Of a DNA stretch of 64,000 nucleotides, positions 22,256 to 31,560 are shown piece after piece. The position numbers and the translations under genes were made by a program. Every line of letters starts with the position of its first letter. The first letter of the stretch is position 1. The stretch lies in assembly GCF_000314895.2 (NCBI RefSeq), contig NZ_CM001773.1, positions 3,719,372 through 3,783,371 on the forward strand. The letters run 5' to 3'. The notes below the pieces were generated by a model. That model was not told where the DNA came from, ran no database searches, and saw nothing but the letters and a program-made list of their open reading frames with translations. The stretch is from Providencia sneebia DSM 19967 (GTDB lineage: Bacteria; Pseudomonadota; Gammaproteobacteria; Enterobacterales; Enterobacteriaceae).

Positions 22256-23038
22256 CTATTCAAGAAAATAACTTTGCAATAAGCTGCGACCTGCATTATC
22301 TAATGCAAAATCTTTTTCTAACCATTTATCTATACTACCATAATTGGTATTAATGCTCTTTATTGCCGTCATCAAGAAATCTTCTTGAACTGAGTAAACA
22401 TACTCAAATTTCTTGACCACATTCGGACTCATTGTTTTGGCATGCTCTTCAAGTAAATGTTTACGATAAGGTGCCAACGTTTCATTGGTCAGTAAATAAT
22501 CTTCCATTACCGTATCTAAATCTGCACCAAGAGCAAATAGCACTAATGCGGAACCGACACCCGTTCTATCTTTACCGACTGCACAATGCTGAACTATTCC
22601 GCCTTTTTCTGGTTGTTTTAGCATACTCACGAGTTGGTGATATGCCGGATTATTGAGGGGAAGTAATTCATAAAGGCGATTCATAAATACTTTAGGATCA
22701 AAAGCATCCAGTAGTTCAGGTGTTAATTGGTCTAAAGCTGCACTGACTTCTTTTGCAATTGGATTTGCTGGAGAATGGACATAATGCGCACCATCCCAAA
22801 CTAAATCAGGTTTGATTTCAATTTCAGCAAAATCACGATAATCTAATATTTGATAAATGTTTTTAGATTGCAAAACTGATAAGTCATTGTCAGTTAAACT
22901 GTCTAATGCACCTGAGCGAAATAACATGCCTGATTTAATTTTATGCCCGTTAGAAAGTTGTTTCCCACCGAGGTCGCGAAAATTTATTCCACCTTTCAAA
23001 GGCAATACACTAGGGTGAAGGTCCTGTACTGTTGTCAT
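22256..23038 (-). CDS. tyrosine-protein phosphatase (LipA/MptpB-like)
   Basis: 260 residues. The phosphatase loop QHCAVGKDRTGVGSAL (Cys-X5-Arg-Thr) is present near residue 152. The N-terminal GGINFRDLGGKQLSNG and MLFRSGALDSLTDND, and the later YLLTNETLAPYR, are hallmarks of the atypical phosphatase family (Y_phosphatase3) that includes Listeria LipA and mycobacterial PtpB. No signal peptide is seen, so it acts in the cytosol unless exported by another route. Substrate unknown. Single gene. Confidence 0.88.
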   Translation of the reverse strand: MTTVQDLHPSVLPLKGGINFRDLGGKQLSNGHKIKSGMLFRSGALDSLTDNDLSVLQSKNIYQILDYRDFAEIEIKPDLVWDGAHYVHSPANPIAKEVSAALDQLTPELLDAFDPKVFMNRLYELLPLNNPAYHQLVSMLKQPEKGGIVQHCAVGKDRTGVGSALVLFALGADLDTVMEDYLLTNETLAPYRKHLLEEHAKTMSPNVVKKFEYVYSVQEDFLMTAIKSINTNYGSIDKWLEKDFALDNAGRSLLQSYFLE

Positions 23039-23201
23039 AATTATCCTATTTATATTTGTTTATAATTATCATACTGCAAATTATATAGCTCTGTGTGGCA
23101 GAGGTTGATTATTCAGCGCCCTGAAATAATAACGAATTTGTGCCATAAATTTAATTTCTATAGAAACAATATCAGATTATCACAAGAAAAAAATCAGAAA
23201 A

Positions 23202-23226
23202 AATACCTGTTAATCGCACAGGTATT
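23202..23226 (-). terminator. terminator downstream of udp
   Basis: AATACCTGT and ACAGGTATT form a perfect 9-bp stem with a 7-base loop; on the minus strand TTTTTC follows. It lies about 117 bases past the restored udp stop. The rest of the 23039-23342 gap shows nothing else. Confidence 0.8.
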
Positions 23227-23342
23227 AAGAATAAGTGAATATAACAATAGAGAGATTAATAAGAGAAAATAAATTATTTTGGACTCACCTATTTTTATTC
23301 ACAACCGAGTGATAAAAGGAATAGGCAAGTCCATAATGCTCG

Positions 23343-24097
23343 CTAGATTAAGCGGCGCGCAGCTTCAACCACAATACCTAAAACATTACTTTCTGTTTTT
23401 TCAGTAGCGCTTCATTTGGTATTTCTTGTTGAGTACGATTAACAATAACACCCGCGACCATACCTGCACGCAATCCTTGGCTTGAACACATGGTCAGTAA
23501 AGTGGCTGATTCCATTTCGTAGTTCATCACACCTAATTCTTGCCACTCTTTCATCGAACCTTTGAAGTGACGAATGACGCGACCCGTATAGGTATCGTAA
23601 CGTTCTTGGCCTGGGTAGAAAGTATCTGATGATGCTGTCACACCCACATGTACAGTCGCGCCAGCTTCTTTAGCTGCGTCATAAAGCGCATTAGTACAAG
23701 TAAAATCTGCAACAGCTGGATATTCAATTGGCGCGAAATGTTGGCTTGCACCGTCTAATCTTACAGCCCCTGTTGTTACCAAGACATCACCAACATTGAT
23801 ATTTTCTTGGATGGCCCCGGTTGTTCCGATACGCAAAAATGTACGAATACCTAATTGAGCCAGCTCTTCAACAGCAATAGAGGTAGAAGGGCCGCCAATA
23901 CCAGTAGAACAAATAATGACAGACTTCCCATCAAGTTCGCCACGCCAAGAAGTAAACTCACGTAAAGAAGCAAGGTGCACTGGGTTGTTCATCAAGCGTG
24001 CTATTTTTTCTACGCGGTTTGGGTCACCGGGAACAATCGCAACGGTCGCTCCTTGTAAGTCACTTTTTTTGAGACCTAAATGGAATACGTCAGACAT
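23343..24097 (-). CDS. udp: uridine phosphorylase Udp, C-terminus broken by a 1-base deletion
   Basis: Cytosolic enzyme that splits uridine with phosphate to uracil and ribose 1-phosphate. Family signatures: [60 protein letters not shown] and [15 protein letters not shown]. The open frame ends at 23378 with the odd tail LLKKQKVMF. Adding one A to the run of six A on the minus strand (23401-23396) restores [19 protein letters not shown] and a stop at 23343, giving 251 residues (E. coli 253). The start has a perfect AAAGGAG site. Two CRP-like sites lie upstream. A sequencing error is the likeliest cause. Confidence 0.93.
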
Positions 24098-24172
24098 ATC
24101 AAACTCCTTTACACAATGGCATCATTGAATTTATACGTTGTCATTAATATAGCGGCAAACTTCGCATGTTTT

Positions 24173-24240
24173 AGTGACAAAAATCACCTTTAGAAGAAAT
24201 CAAGTTACATTAATTTCATAAAAATATGATTTCAATCACA
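24173..24240 (-). promoter_or_regulatory. udp promoter region with two CRP sites
   Basis: AGTGA-6-TCACC (24173-24188) and TATGA-6-TCACA (24225-24240) match the CRP pattern and their centres are 52 bases apart. A -10 box TATATT (24151-24146, minus) would place the start near 24139, so the sites would be at about -41.5 and -93.5. Such pairs at E. coli udp and deo promoters bracket the CytR repressor. Confidence 0.7.
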
Positions 24241-24325
24241 AAATAACCCTGAAATTAACCAAACTATGCGTACATTATAGACGACAATCAATCTGCACTC
24301 GTAAAAATCAGAAAATGAAATAGAA

Positions 24326-24345
24326 AAAGCGCCCGAAGGCGCTTT
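24326..24345 (-). terminator. terminator of the tetronate operon
   Basis: On the minus strand AAAGCGCC, the loop TTCG, and GGCGCTTT are followed by TTCTATTTC, 33 bases past the permease stop. The UUCG tetraloop makes this a very stable hairpin. Confidence 0.9.
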
Positions 24346-24377
24346 GATTAATGACAAAATAAGAGAATGGCTATTTA

Positions 24378-25754
24378 TCAGAGAATAACATCAAGGATCA
24401 ACACGCCGACTAAGCCGATCGCCCAAGCAATTGTTGTTGGGATAGACCAAACCATCATTTGTTGTTTAACATCTTTGATGCCCATCATTCTATTAACGAC
24501 CCAATAAAGACTGTCATTAAAATAACCAAAGAATAATGAACCCATTGTTGCGGCTTGAGCTGCAACAAGTAAGTTAATATCAGGAATTTGGCTAATGATT
24601 GGTGCAGAAATTGATGCTGCAGTAATCATTGCGACCGTTCCTGACCCCTGAATAAGGCGCACAAGTGTTGCAATAATAAAAGGAATTAACACTGGTGTAA
24701 TCGGTAAGCTAGCAACATGCTCAGCTAAAATATTTCCGGTACCACTATCACGTAGCACCGCCCCTAATGCACCACCGGCTCCCGTTACTAACAGAATAAT
24801 ACCAGCTGATTGTAAGCCTTCTTCCATTCGGTCGATGACTTCTTCTTTTGATGCTTTAGGCATTAATGTATATACAGCAATTAACACACTTATTGATAAC
24901 GCAATAATTGGAGCACCAAGGAATTCAAACGTTTGGAAGTACCAATTATTTTCCATCCCTTGAAAAGATTCTGTTTTCAATATGAGGCCATTAACCGCAT
25001 TGATGAAAATTAATAGAATCGGCGTCACAATTGGCAAGATTGATAAAAATAGGCTCGGTAAGGGTTTATTGGCTTTTTCTTCCATATAACGAGCATGGAT
25101 CGCGTGTAAGTCGTCATTTCCAGTATCATCTGGCATGAATTCTGGATATTTAACAGCTAACCATTTCGCATAGAAAACAATTCCAATAACACAAGGAATT
25201 GCAAGCACCATCCCCGCTAAAATCATCGCTCCAATATCAACACCAAAAATACCAGCAACACCTAATAGACCGGGTGTAGGCGGTACGGTATGGTGAGTGA
25301 CAACCAGTCCCCCTGCAAGCGCTACGCCTAATGTCAATAAATTACGCTTACCATTTTTCGCTAATGCTTTTGCTAGCGGATACAGAATAACAAAAGCGGA
25401 ATCAACAAAGATTGGGATGCTCACAATGTAACCTGTGATAGCTAACGCCCACTCTTCGCGTTTTTTTCCTAGCCAACGGATAAAACTATAAGCGATCTGT
25501 TCAGCAGCCCCAGAAACTTCAAGCACCCTGCCCATCATTACGCCAAGCCCGATAACAATACCAATCCCACCAAGTGTGGTACCAAAACCTTTGGTGATCA
25601 CTGCTACCGTTTCAGTCGCAGAAAGTCCACCAGATAAACCCGCTATCGCCGCCGCAATTAGCATAGCGAGTAATGCATGGACCCGCGTTCGTAATACTAA
25701 AAAGATCAGAACAAAGATGGCCACTGCAAGGCCAATAATAGGTATATAGGACAT
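24378..25754 (-). CDS. GntP family permease, probable tetronate/acid-sugar importer
   Basis: 458 residues with about twelve hydrophobic segments, of the gluconate:H+ symporter (GntP) family, similar in size to E. coli YgbN. Family motifs include IVIGLGVMMGRVLEVSGAAE, VSIPIFVDSAFVILYPLAK and HHTVPPTPGLLGVAGIFGVD. As the last gene of the ltnD-otnK-otnC-otnI-denD operon, starting 10 bases after denD, it most likely imports L-threonate, D-erythronate or related four-carbon acids; the substrate is inferred from context. Confidence 0.9.
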   Translation of the reverse strand: MSYIPIIGLAVAIFVLIFLVLRTRVHALLAMLIAAAIAGLSGGLSATETVAVITKGFGTTLGGIGIVIGLGVMMGRVLEVSGAAEQIAYSFIRWLGKKREEWALAITGYIVSIPIFVDSAFVILYPLAKALAKNGKRNLLTLGVALAGGLVVTHHTVPPTPGLLGVAGIFGVDIGAMILAGMVLAIPCVIGIVFYAKWLAVKYPEFMPDDTGNDDLHAIHARYMEEKANKPLPSLFLSILPIVTPILLIFINAVNGLILKTESFQGMENNWYFQTFEFLGAPIIALSISVLIAVYTLMPKASKEEVIDRMEEGLQSAGIILLVTGAGGALGAVLRDSGTGNILAEHVASLPITPVLIPFIIATLVRLIQGSGTVAMITAASISAPIISQIPDINLLVAAQAATMGSLFFGYFNDSLYWVVNRMMGIKDVKQQMMVWSIPTTIAWAIGLVGVLILDVIL

Positions 25755-25764
25755 AAATTATCCC

Positions 25765-26724
25765 CTATTTTTGAGTGCCATGATGAGTGATGAATGAGCG
25801 AATTGCATCACCAAATGAACCATCAGCGCTGAAACCTAAATCCAGAGCACGACGAATATCAAATTTACTCGGCCTGCTAGCAACAATTCGGTTAATTGCT
25901 TCATCAGGCTCAAAGCGGATCAGATCAACCGTTTTTTGACCCGCTTCCTCACGTAATTCATCAATCATTTCCTTCACTGTCACGGTAATTCCCGGCAAGT
26001 TAACTGTGCGAGATTTACCCAATTTTTCTGCTGGAATACCTGCTGCATAAATAAAGTTACTGACAACTGTTTCAGGACTAGAAAGCCATAGCGCCAGATC
26101 TGGCGAAACAGGACAAACACTTTCAATCCCTTTTAATGGTTCGCGAATAATACCGCTTGCAAATGAAGATGCGGCTTTATTCGGCACACCAGGACGAATA
26201 CTGATAGTCGGTAAACGTAAAACACGGCCATCCACAAAACCTTTACGTGAATAATCATTCACCATCAGTTCGCACATTGCTTTTTGCGCACCATAAGATG
26301 ATTGTGGATTCACAACACATAAATCGGTGATCACATCAGGAAGATCCCCACCAAATACAGCAAGTGAACTGGTGAAAATAAATTTTATGGCTGGATTTTT
26401 AGCTCGTGCAACTTCCAATAATTGGCGAGTAACATCGAAATTGACTTTCATGCCCAAATCGAAATCACTTTCTGCATGGCTACTGACAATAGCAGCAAGA
26501 TGATAAATAATATCTGTCTCAGCATCGATGAGCTTATTTGCTGCATCAGGCTGAGTTAAATCTAAAGCAATACAGCTTACCCTTGGATCTTCAATTGGAG
26601 ATGTAGGGCATTGAATATCCGTTAGAATAAGTTGGTCAAATTGAAAACCCTGATGATTTTTAAGCAAAGCAGCGGCTAGCTGCTGGCCCAGAAAACCTGC
26701 GCCACCAGTAATAATAACTTTCAT
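25765..26724 (-). CDS. denD: D-erythronate dehydrogenase DenD
   Basis: Short-chain dehydrogenase/NAD-dependent epimerase fold, 319 residues. TGGAGFLGQQL (residues 7-17) is the NAD loop; TSSLAVFGG and SSYGAQKAMCELMVNDY give the Ser and the Tyr-X3-Lys catalytic pair. In the tetronate pathway worked out for Haemophilus and related bacteria, the protein in this position oxidises D-erythronate to 2-oxo-tetronate. E. coli K-12 ygb genes lack it, so this cluster resembles the Haemophilus type. It lies between the DeoR regulator (54-base gap) and the permease. Confidence 0.87.
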   Translation of the reverse strand: MKVIITGGAGFLGQQLAAALLKNHQGFQFDQLILTDIQCPTSPIEDPRVSCIALDLTQPDAANKLIDAETDIIYHLAAIVSSHAESDFDLGMKVNFDVTRQLLEVARAKNPAIKFIFTSSLAVFGGDLPDVITDLCVVNPQSSYGAQKAMCELMVNDYSRKGFVDGRVLRLPTISIRPGVPNKAASSFASGIIREPLKGIESVCPVSPDLALWLSSPETVVSNFIYAAGIPAEKLGKSRTVNLPGITVTVKEMIDELREEAGQKTVDLIRFEPDEAINRIVASRPSKFDIRRALDLGFSADGSFGDAIRSFITHHGTQK

Positions 26725-26778
26725 TGTAGTTCTCCTTGAAATAGCAGTTAGGTAACTATTTCTTCCTCGGTAAGATGG

Positions 26779-27546
26779 TTATATTTTTATTAAATGAAGT
26801 TTTATATTTTGTTCTCTTATCTGTTGTACAACATCATCAGGAAGTTGATCGTCACTGATAATGTCATGCAACTGATCCAACGAGCAGACACGGAACATCC
26901 CGTATTTGCCAAATTTACTGCTGTCAGATAGCAGCACGCAGCGACGCGCTACATCTAATATAGTTTGTTTTATTTGTACTTTTTCTTCATGTGGCGTTGA
27001 AACGCCATGATGTAAATCCCAAGAACTGGTACTCATGAATGCCACATCAATATTCAACGTTTTCAACATCATTGCAGCTGTATTACCAACACAAGAATGG
27101 TTACGCTTATCCACCTGCCCACCTGTGTGATATAAATTGAGCTGAGATTTATTCATCAGATATTGCATGATGGAAAAATCATTTGTCACAATCGTTAGAT
27201 TAAAGCGCTCACCAAGCACACGTGCGACTTCAAATGTCGTTGTTCCCGCATCCAAATAAACCACTTGCCCATCTTCAACAAGGGAGGAGGCAAATTTCCC
27301 AAGTTCGCGCTTACTTTGATGATGTAATCGCGCTTTTTCACTCCAAGGTAGCTCTTGGCGTAACGCATCATTCAGCCGCACACCACCACTTATTGCGACA
27401 ACCTTCCCTTCTTCTTCCAGCATGTGGATGTCACGCCGCACTGTCATGTGCGAAACATTCATCAGATCAACCAGATCATTAATTGATACTGTTTGATATT
27501 CATGAACATAACGGTAAATAAAATCACGGCGCTCTGAAGGGATCAT
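26779..27546 (-). CDS. DeoR family regulator of the tetronate operon (YgbI-like)
   Basis: 255 residues. N-terminal winged helix with the DeoR signature VSINDLVDLMNVSHMTVRRD (about residues 20-39), followed by a sugar-phosphate sensing domain with YLDAGTTTFEVARVL, IVTNDFSIM, HTGGQVD and LSDSSKFGKYG. By context it probably represses the operon it lies in and responds to a phosphorylated tetronate. It is placed inside the operon, 12 bases after otnI and ahead of denD, which is unusual; in E. coli the regulator gene is divergent from the structural genes. Confidence 0.88.
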   Translation of the reverse strand: MIPSERRDFIYRYVHEYQTVSINDLVDLMNVSHMTVRRDIHMLEEEGKVVAISGGVRLNDALRQELPWSEKARLHHQSKRELGKFASSLVEDGQVVYLDAGTTTFEVARVLGERFNLTIVTNDFSIMQYLMNKSQLNLYHTGGQVDKRNHSCVGNTAAMMLKTLNIDVAFMSTSSWDLHHGVSTPHEEKVQIKQTILDVARRCVLLSDSSKFGKYGMFRVCSLDQLHDIISDDQLPDDVVQQIREQNIKLHLIKI

Positions 27547-27558
27547 ATATTCTCCTAT

Positions 27559-28338
27559 TTATGATTGTGCTTTTTTTAACCAGCCCAACCCCTCTTCTGT
27601 ACGGCCTGCCGGATGATATTCACATCCCAGCCAACCTTGATATCCCATGTCATCTAATTGATTAAATATCCACGGGTAATTAACTTCACCTGTGTCAGGT
27701 TCATGACGATAAGGTACTGAAGCTATCTGAATATGACTAAATTTACCCCATAAACGCTCAATTGTTTTTAGTAAATCACCTTCCATAATTTGGCAATGAT
27801 ATAAATCCAATTGAATGAAGACATTTTCACGCGCAATTTTTGGTAATAAGCTCTCAGCTTGTTTCTGTGTTGTCAGAAAATAGCCCGGCATATCACGTGT
27901 ATTTATAGGCTCAATTAAAACACGGATCCCATGCTCAGCCATGATGTCAGCGGCATACTGAATGTTTTTAATAAAGCAAGCTTGTTGCTGCTCGACAGTG
28001 AAGCGTGCGTCAATCTTTCCAGCCATGGCATGAACTTGTTTGCAGCCCAATGCTTTGGCATAGCTCAGGGCAGTTTGTACACCTTGTTCAAATTCACTTT
28101 CCCGACCCGGAATTGATGCCATGCCTCGTTCACCAGCAGCCCAGTCACCTGCTGGCATATTGAACAAAACTTGAGTAAGATTATATTTATTCAGTTCTGC
28201 TGCTATAGCATCAGCTTGTTCTTCATAAGGAAATAAATATTCAACGCCAGTAAAGCCTGCGTGTGCTGCTCGTTCAAAACGCTGAATAAAAGGAACCTCG
28301 TTAAACATCATACTGAGGTTTGCTGCAAATTTAGCCAT
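27559..28338 (-). CDS. otnI: 2-oxo-tetronate isomerase OtnI
   Basis: Hydroxypyruvate isomerase (Hyi) family TIM barrel, 259 residues; interconverts 2-oxo- and 3-oxo-tetronate. Visible are MAKFAANLSMMFNEVPFIQR, GVEYLFPYEEQA, IEPINTRDMPGYFL (metal glutamate), QLDLYHCQIMEGDL and GCEYHPAGRTEEGLGWL (metal glutamate near the end). Those motifs identify the family and the E. coli YgbM type. It follows otnC after 10 bases. Confidence 0.93.
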   Translation of the reverse strand: MAKFAANLSMMFNEVPFIQRFERAAHAGFTGVEYLFPYEEQADAIAAELNKYNLTQVLFNMPAGDWAAGERGMASIPGRESEFEQGVQTALSYAKALGCKQVHAMAGKIDARFTVEQQQACFIKNIQYAADIMAEHGIRVLIEPINTRDMPGYFLTTQKQAESLLPKIARENVFIQLDLYHCQIMEGDLLKTIERLWGKFSHIQIASVPYRHEPDTGEVNYPWIFNQLDDMGYQGWLGCEYHPAGRTEEGLGWLKKAQS

Positions 28339-28348
28339 ATCTAAGACC

Positions 28349-28990
28349 TCACTTTTGTGGATAACGGCTCTCTAGCTCATGCACTTGCTCTGCTGTTAAG
28401 GTGGTGAAACCATAAGGGCGTAAAGTCATATATAAACGAGCCGTATCTTCTAATTCTTCAGCATTAAAAAATGCCTGCCTCAATGTTTTCCCACCCACAA
28501 CAGGACCATGATTGGATAACAACACGGCATTATGATTAACAGCTAACTTTTCAATCTCTTCACCAATACGGTCATCTCCTGGCGGTAAGTACTTAATTAA
28601 TGGCAATTTTCCTACTCTCATCACATAATATGGCGTGATAGGCGGCAGGCAATTCGTACAATCAAGTTCAGGCAAGCAAGATAGCGCGGTTAACCACGGT
28701 GAATGTAAATGAACCACTGCTCGGCAATCTGGACGTTGTCGATACATCGCCATGTGCATCGAAACTTCCTTTGTGGGTTTATCTCCATCGATCCAGCGGC
28801 CATTTGCATCTAACTTACTCAATTTTTCAGGTTCTAAATCACCAAAGCTTGAGTTAGTTGGTGTAACAATGATGCTTCCATCCGAAAGCCGAGCACTAAT
28901 ATTGCCAGCGCCACCACTGCTATAACCTCGATTAAACATAGACTTAGCCCAATCTGCTAACTCCTGTCGTAGCGCTTTTTCTTCACTCAT
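28349..28990 (-). CDS. otnC: 3-oxo-tetronate 4-phosphate decarboxylase OtnC
   Basis: Class II aldolase-type zinc enzyme that decarboxylates 3-oxo-tetronate 4-phosphate to dihydroxyacetone phosphate. The ATG at 28990 (MSEEKALRQ) overlaps the otnK stop by 8 bases and has an AGGAG site; it gives 213 residues, while the longer frame from 29032 lies inside otnK. Motifs: GGAGNISARL, VTPTNSSFGDL, VVHLHSPW (two metal histidines) and LLSNHGPVVGG (third histidine). Confidence 0.93.
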   Translation of the reverse strand: MSEEKALRQELADWAKSMFNRGYSSGGAGNISARLSDGSIIVTPTNSSFGDLEPEKLSKLDANGRWIDGDKPTKEVSMHMAMYRQRPDCRAVVHLHSPWLTALSCLPELDCTNCLPPITPYYVMRVGKLPLIKYLPPGDDRIGEEIEKLAVNHNAVLLSNHGPVVGGKTLRQAFFNAEELEDTARLYMTLRPYGFTTLTAEQVHELESRYPQK

Positions 28991-30260
28991 TAAACATCTC
29001 CTGTGCATATTGGAAGAAATTTTCTTGTCCAAAATTCCCTGATTTGAGCGCTAACCAGTGACCACTTTTTAAATCCTGAACCCAAGGAACCCCTGGTGAA
29101 ATTGGCGCACCAATACTTAATTGTTCTGTACCTAAACTTTGAACAACTTTCCCTGATGTTTCACCACCAGCAATAATAAATGTGTTATAGCCTTGTTTTT
29201 GTAAAATTTTGACCACTTCACCAAACACATTTTCAACTGCACTACTTGCCAGCTCTGCGCCATAAGTTTCTTGGATTTTTTTTAGAATTTCAGGTGGCTG
29301 AGTGGCATATAATAATGGGGCCAATTTTGATGCGCTTTGCGCTTGTACCCAAATTGCAAGCTGCTGCGCATATTGTGAATTATTCAAGCATTCACCAACA
29401 TCAAGCACTTTCGCCGGAGCAATCTGCTGATAAGATTGCACCTGTTTATTGGTCATGGTTGAACAACTACCGGATAAAATAACCGTTTTTCTATCTTTAC
29501 CCGTTGGTTTATCCCCTTGAGAAGCTGCCGCTCCCCATTGACTACCCGTGTCATTGTGTGCCAAAGCTGCACCTAATCCTGAGCCGCCAGTTAATAGCGC
29601 CATCTCACGTGCAGCTCGAGCTATTGGTAACAAATCATCCATTGTTAAAGCATCAATCACGGCATAACTCACGCCTTGTGCTTTTAAGGCAGTTAAACGT
29701 TTTTGGATAACATCACTTCCTTGCTGTACTTCATTTAAGGAAATCAGGCCAGCCTGACCTTCTGACTGCTTTTCCATTACTCTGAGCAAATTAGCATCAG
29801 TCATTGGTGTTACCGGATGATTCTGCATGCCACTTTCATTCAGTAATTGTCCATTAACAAATAAATGACCGTGAACAACGGTTCGACCATTTACGGGTAG
29901 TGCAGGGCATATTAAAGATAACGGTGTATTCAGCCACTGCATTAATGCATCCGTAACGGGACCAATATTGCCTTTTTCTGTTGAATCAAAGGTTGAACAA
30001 TATTTATAAAAAATTTGCTGGCACTGTGCATTCTGTTTCAACCATTCACAAGATTTCACAGAAGCATTGATGGCTTCATCAGCAGGGCATGAACGACTTT
30101 TTAAACTGATGACAATAGCATCTACATTTTGTGGTACTGGTGTATTTTCATTGGGCTCATTCAGCAGTTGTACAACACGCCAACCGTTTTGCACCATGAA
30201 TCCAGCAATATCTGTCGCACCGGTAAAATCATCGGCGATAACACCTAATTTCACTGTCAT
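28983..30260 (-). CDS. otnK: 3-oxo-tetronate 4-kinase OtnK
   Basis: DUF1537 family sugar-acid kinase, 425 residues, which phosphorylates 3-oxo-tetronate at C4. The N-terminal domain opens with GVIADDFTGATDIAGFMVQN and holds QIFYKYCSTFDSTEKGNIG; the C-terminal nucleotide domain has LSGSCSTMTNKQ, FIIAGGETSGKVVQSLG and the ending WLALKSGNFGQENFF. These are family hallmarks. The start overlaps the ltnD stop (ATGA). Confidence 0.95.
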   Translation of the reverse strand: MTVKLGVIADDFTGATDIAGFMVQNGWRVVQLLNEPNENTPVPQNVDAIVISLKSRSCPADEAINASVKSCEWLKQNAQCQQIFYKYCSTFDSTEKGNIGPVTDALMQWLNTPLSLICPALPVNGRTVVHGHLFVNGQLLNESGMQNHPVTPMTDANLLRVMEKQSEGQAGLISLNEVQQGSDVIQKRLTALKAQGVSYAVIDALTMDDLLPIARAAREMALLTGGSGLGAALAHNDTGSQWGAAASQGDKPTGKDRKTVILSGSCSTMTNKQVQSYQQIAPAKVLDVGECLNNSQYAQQLAIWVQAQSASKLAPLLYATQPPEILKKIQETYGAELASSAVENVFGEVVKILQKQGYNTFIIAGGETSGKVVQSLGTEQLSIGAPISPGVPWVQDLKSGHWLALKSGNFGQENFFQYAQEMFNE

Positions 30261-31165
30261 GCTTTTTTCTCCGGTAAAGAAATTCCTTTAAATATTTTGA
30301 TTACTGCGCTGTCATCTTGTTTTCCAAAGCCTTCATTACTCGCAGCGATAAACATTTGGTGTGCAGTTGCAGCTAAAGGTAATGGGAAATTGAGCGCCTT
30401 TGCGGCATCCATTACTAAGCCTAAATCTTTGACAAAAATATCGACGGATGACTTCGGATGATAATCCCCCGCTAACACATGCTGCATACGGTTTTCAAAC
30501 ATCCAAGAATTACCTGCCGCATGAGTGACAATGTCATACATCATATTAAGGTCAATACCTGCTTTTGCCGCTAATGCCATGCTTTCTGCTGCAACAGCAA
30601 TATGTACTCCAGCCAAAAGTTGATGAATTGATTTCACCGTAGAGCCCAAACCAATTTGATCACCAATGCGATATAAACGCTCTGAAGTTGCTGAAAATAC
30701 ATATTGAAGTTGCTCAAATAGAGCAGGCTCTCCTGATGCCATTATTGTTAATTTACCTTCTGCTGCTTTTATTGCGCCGCCAGAAATCGGCGCATCAACA
30801 AAGAGCAATGAGTATTTTTTTAGCTGTTCAGCAATATGTTTAGTTTGCTCAGCAGAAACCGTGCTATGAAGCACAATGATAGTGTTAGGCTTTAACTGTT
30901 CGACGAGCGGCTGATCACCACCAAATAAAATTGATTCCACTTGGTGTCCGTTGACAACCACCAACAATAAAGCATCTAATTGTTGTGCAAACGGAGCGGC
31001 ATTTTGGCCGACTGCCACCGCGCCTGCGTGTTTTAATGTTTGGCATGCTACTTGGTCTAGATCAAAGCCATAGGTAGAGATATTATTTTTTATTAGAGAC
31101 TGCGCTATCCCCATTCCCATTGAGCCAAGTCCAATCACACCAACATGCTTCACAATATTTTTCAT
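30257..31165 (-). CDS. ltnD: L-threonate dehydrogenase LtnD
   Basis: Beta-hydroxyacid dehydrogenase that oxidises L-threonate to 2-oxo-tetronate, the first step of the pathway. Start at 31165 (MKNIVKHVGVIGLG) with an AGGGA site, 302 residues; an upstream in-frame ATG at 31213 falls in a likely operator region. GVIGLGSMGMGIAQSL is the dinucleotide loop, FVDAPISGGAIKAAEGKLTI the substrate motif, and STVKSIHQLLAGVHIA carries the catalytic lysine. First gene of the operon. Confidence 0.92.
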   Translation of the reverse strand: MKNIVKHVGVIGLGSMGMGIAQSLIKNNISTYGFDLDQVACQTLKHAGAVAVGQNAAPFAQQLDALLLVVVNGHQVESILFGGDQPLVEQLKPNTIIVLHSTVSAEQTKHIAEQLKKYSLLFVDAPISGGAIKAAEGKLTIMASGEPALFEQLQYVFSATSERLYRIGDQIGLGSTVKSIHQLLAGVHIAVAAESMALAAKAGIDLNMMYDIVTHAAGNSWMFENRMQHVLAGDYHPKSSVDIFVKDLGLVMDAAKALNFPLPLAATAHQMFIAASNEGFGKQDDSAVIKIFKGISLPEKKA

Positions 31166-31560
31166 AACAATCCCTGGTGTTGTTACTTTTTGTTTATTAA
31201 TGTGAATTTTCACATAACAAAATTCACAAACACATGATGATTATCACATTATGAGAAATATAAAAAATGAGCAATTAACCAGCAACAAATTGATTAATAA
31301 GCAATAAAAAAATAAATTATTTGATAAAATTATTCACAAAAATATGTGACAAAATTGTTACACTGATTGATGGGATTCATTATTGGTTAAACAGTACTAA
31401 TTTTGAGCGTTAAAAATAATGCATTGCATCATTTTTGATTGACGCCCCGTTCAAATCAGACAGAATAGCGGGTCATTTATTTTAAGCTGTCTTGAAAAAC
31501 CATTGTTCAACCCTTTGGATATAACAAGATGCTAGTGTTAATAATCAACGAGGAAATTAA
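31166..31560. promoter_or_regulatory. tetronate operon control region, divergent from yidB
   Basis: Non-coding gap of 395 bases between the divergent ltnD and yidB. It holds repeated TGTGAA/TTCACA motifs: ATGTGAATTTTCACAT (31200-31215), ATTCACA (31222-31228 and 31332-31338), and the near palindrome TGTGACAAAATTGTTACA (31345-31362). CATGA-6-TCACA at 31234-31249 resembles a CRP site. I infer operators for the DeoR-type regulator and CRP here; none is proven. The yidB side has a GAGGAA ribosome site. Confidence 0.5.
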
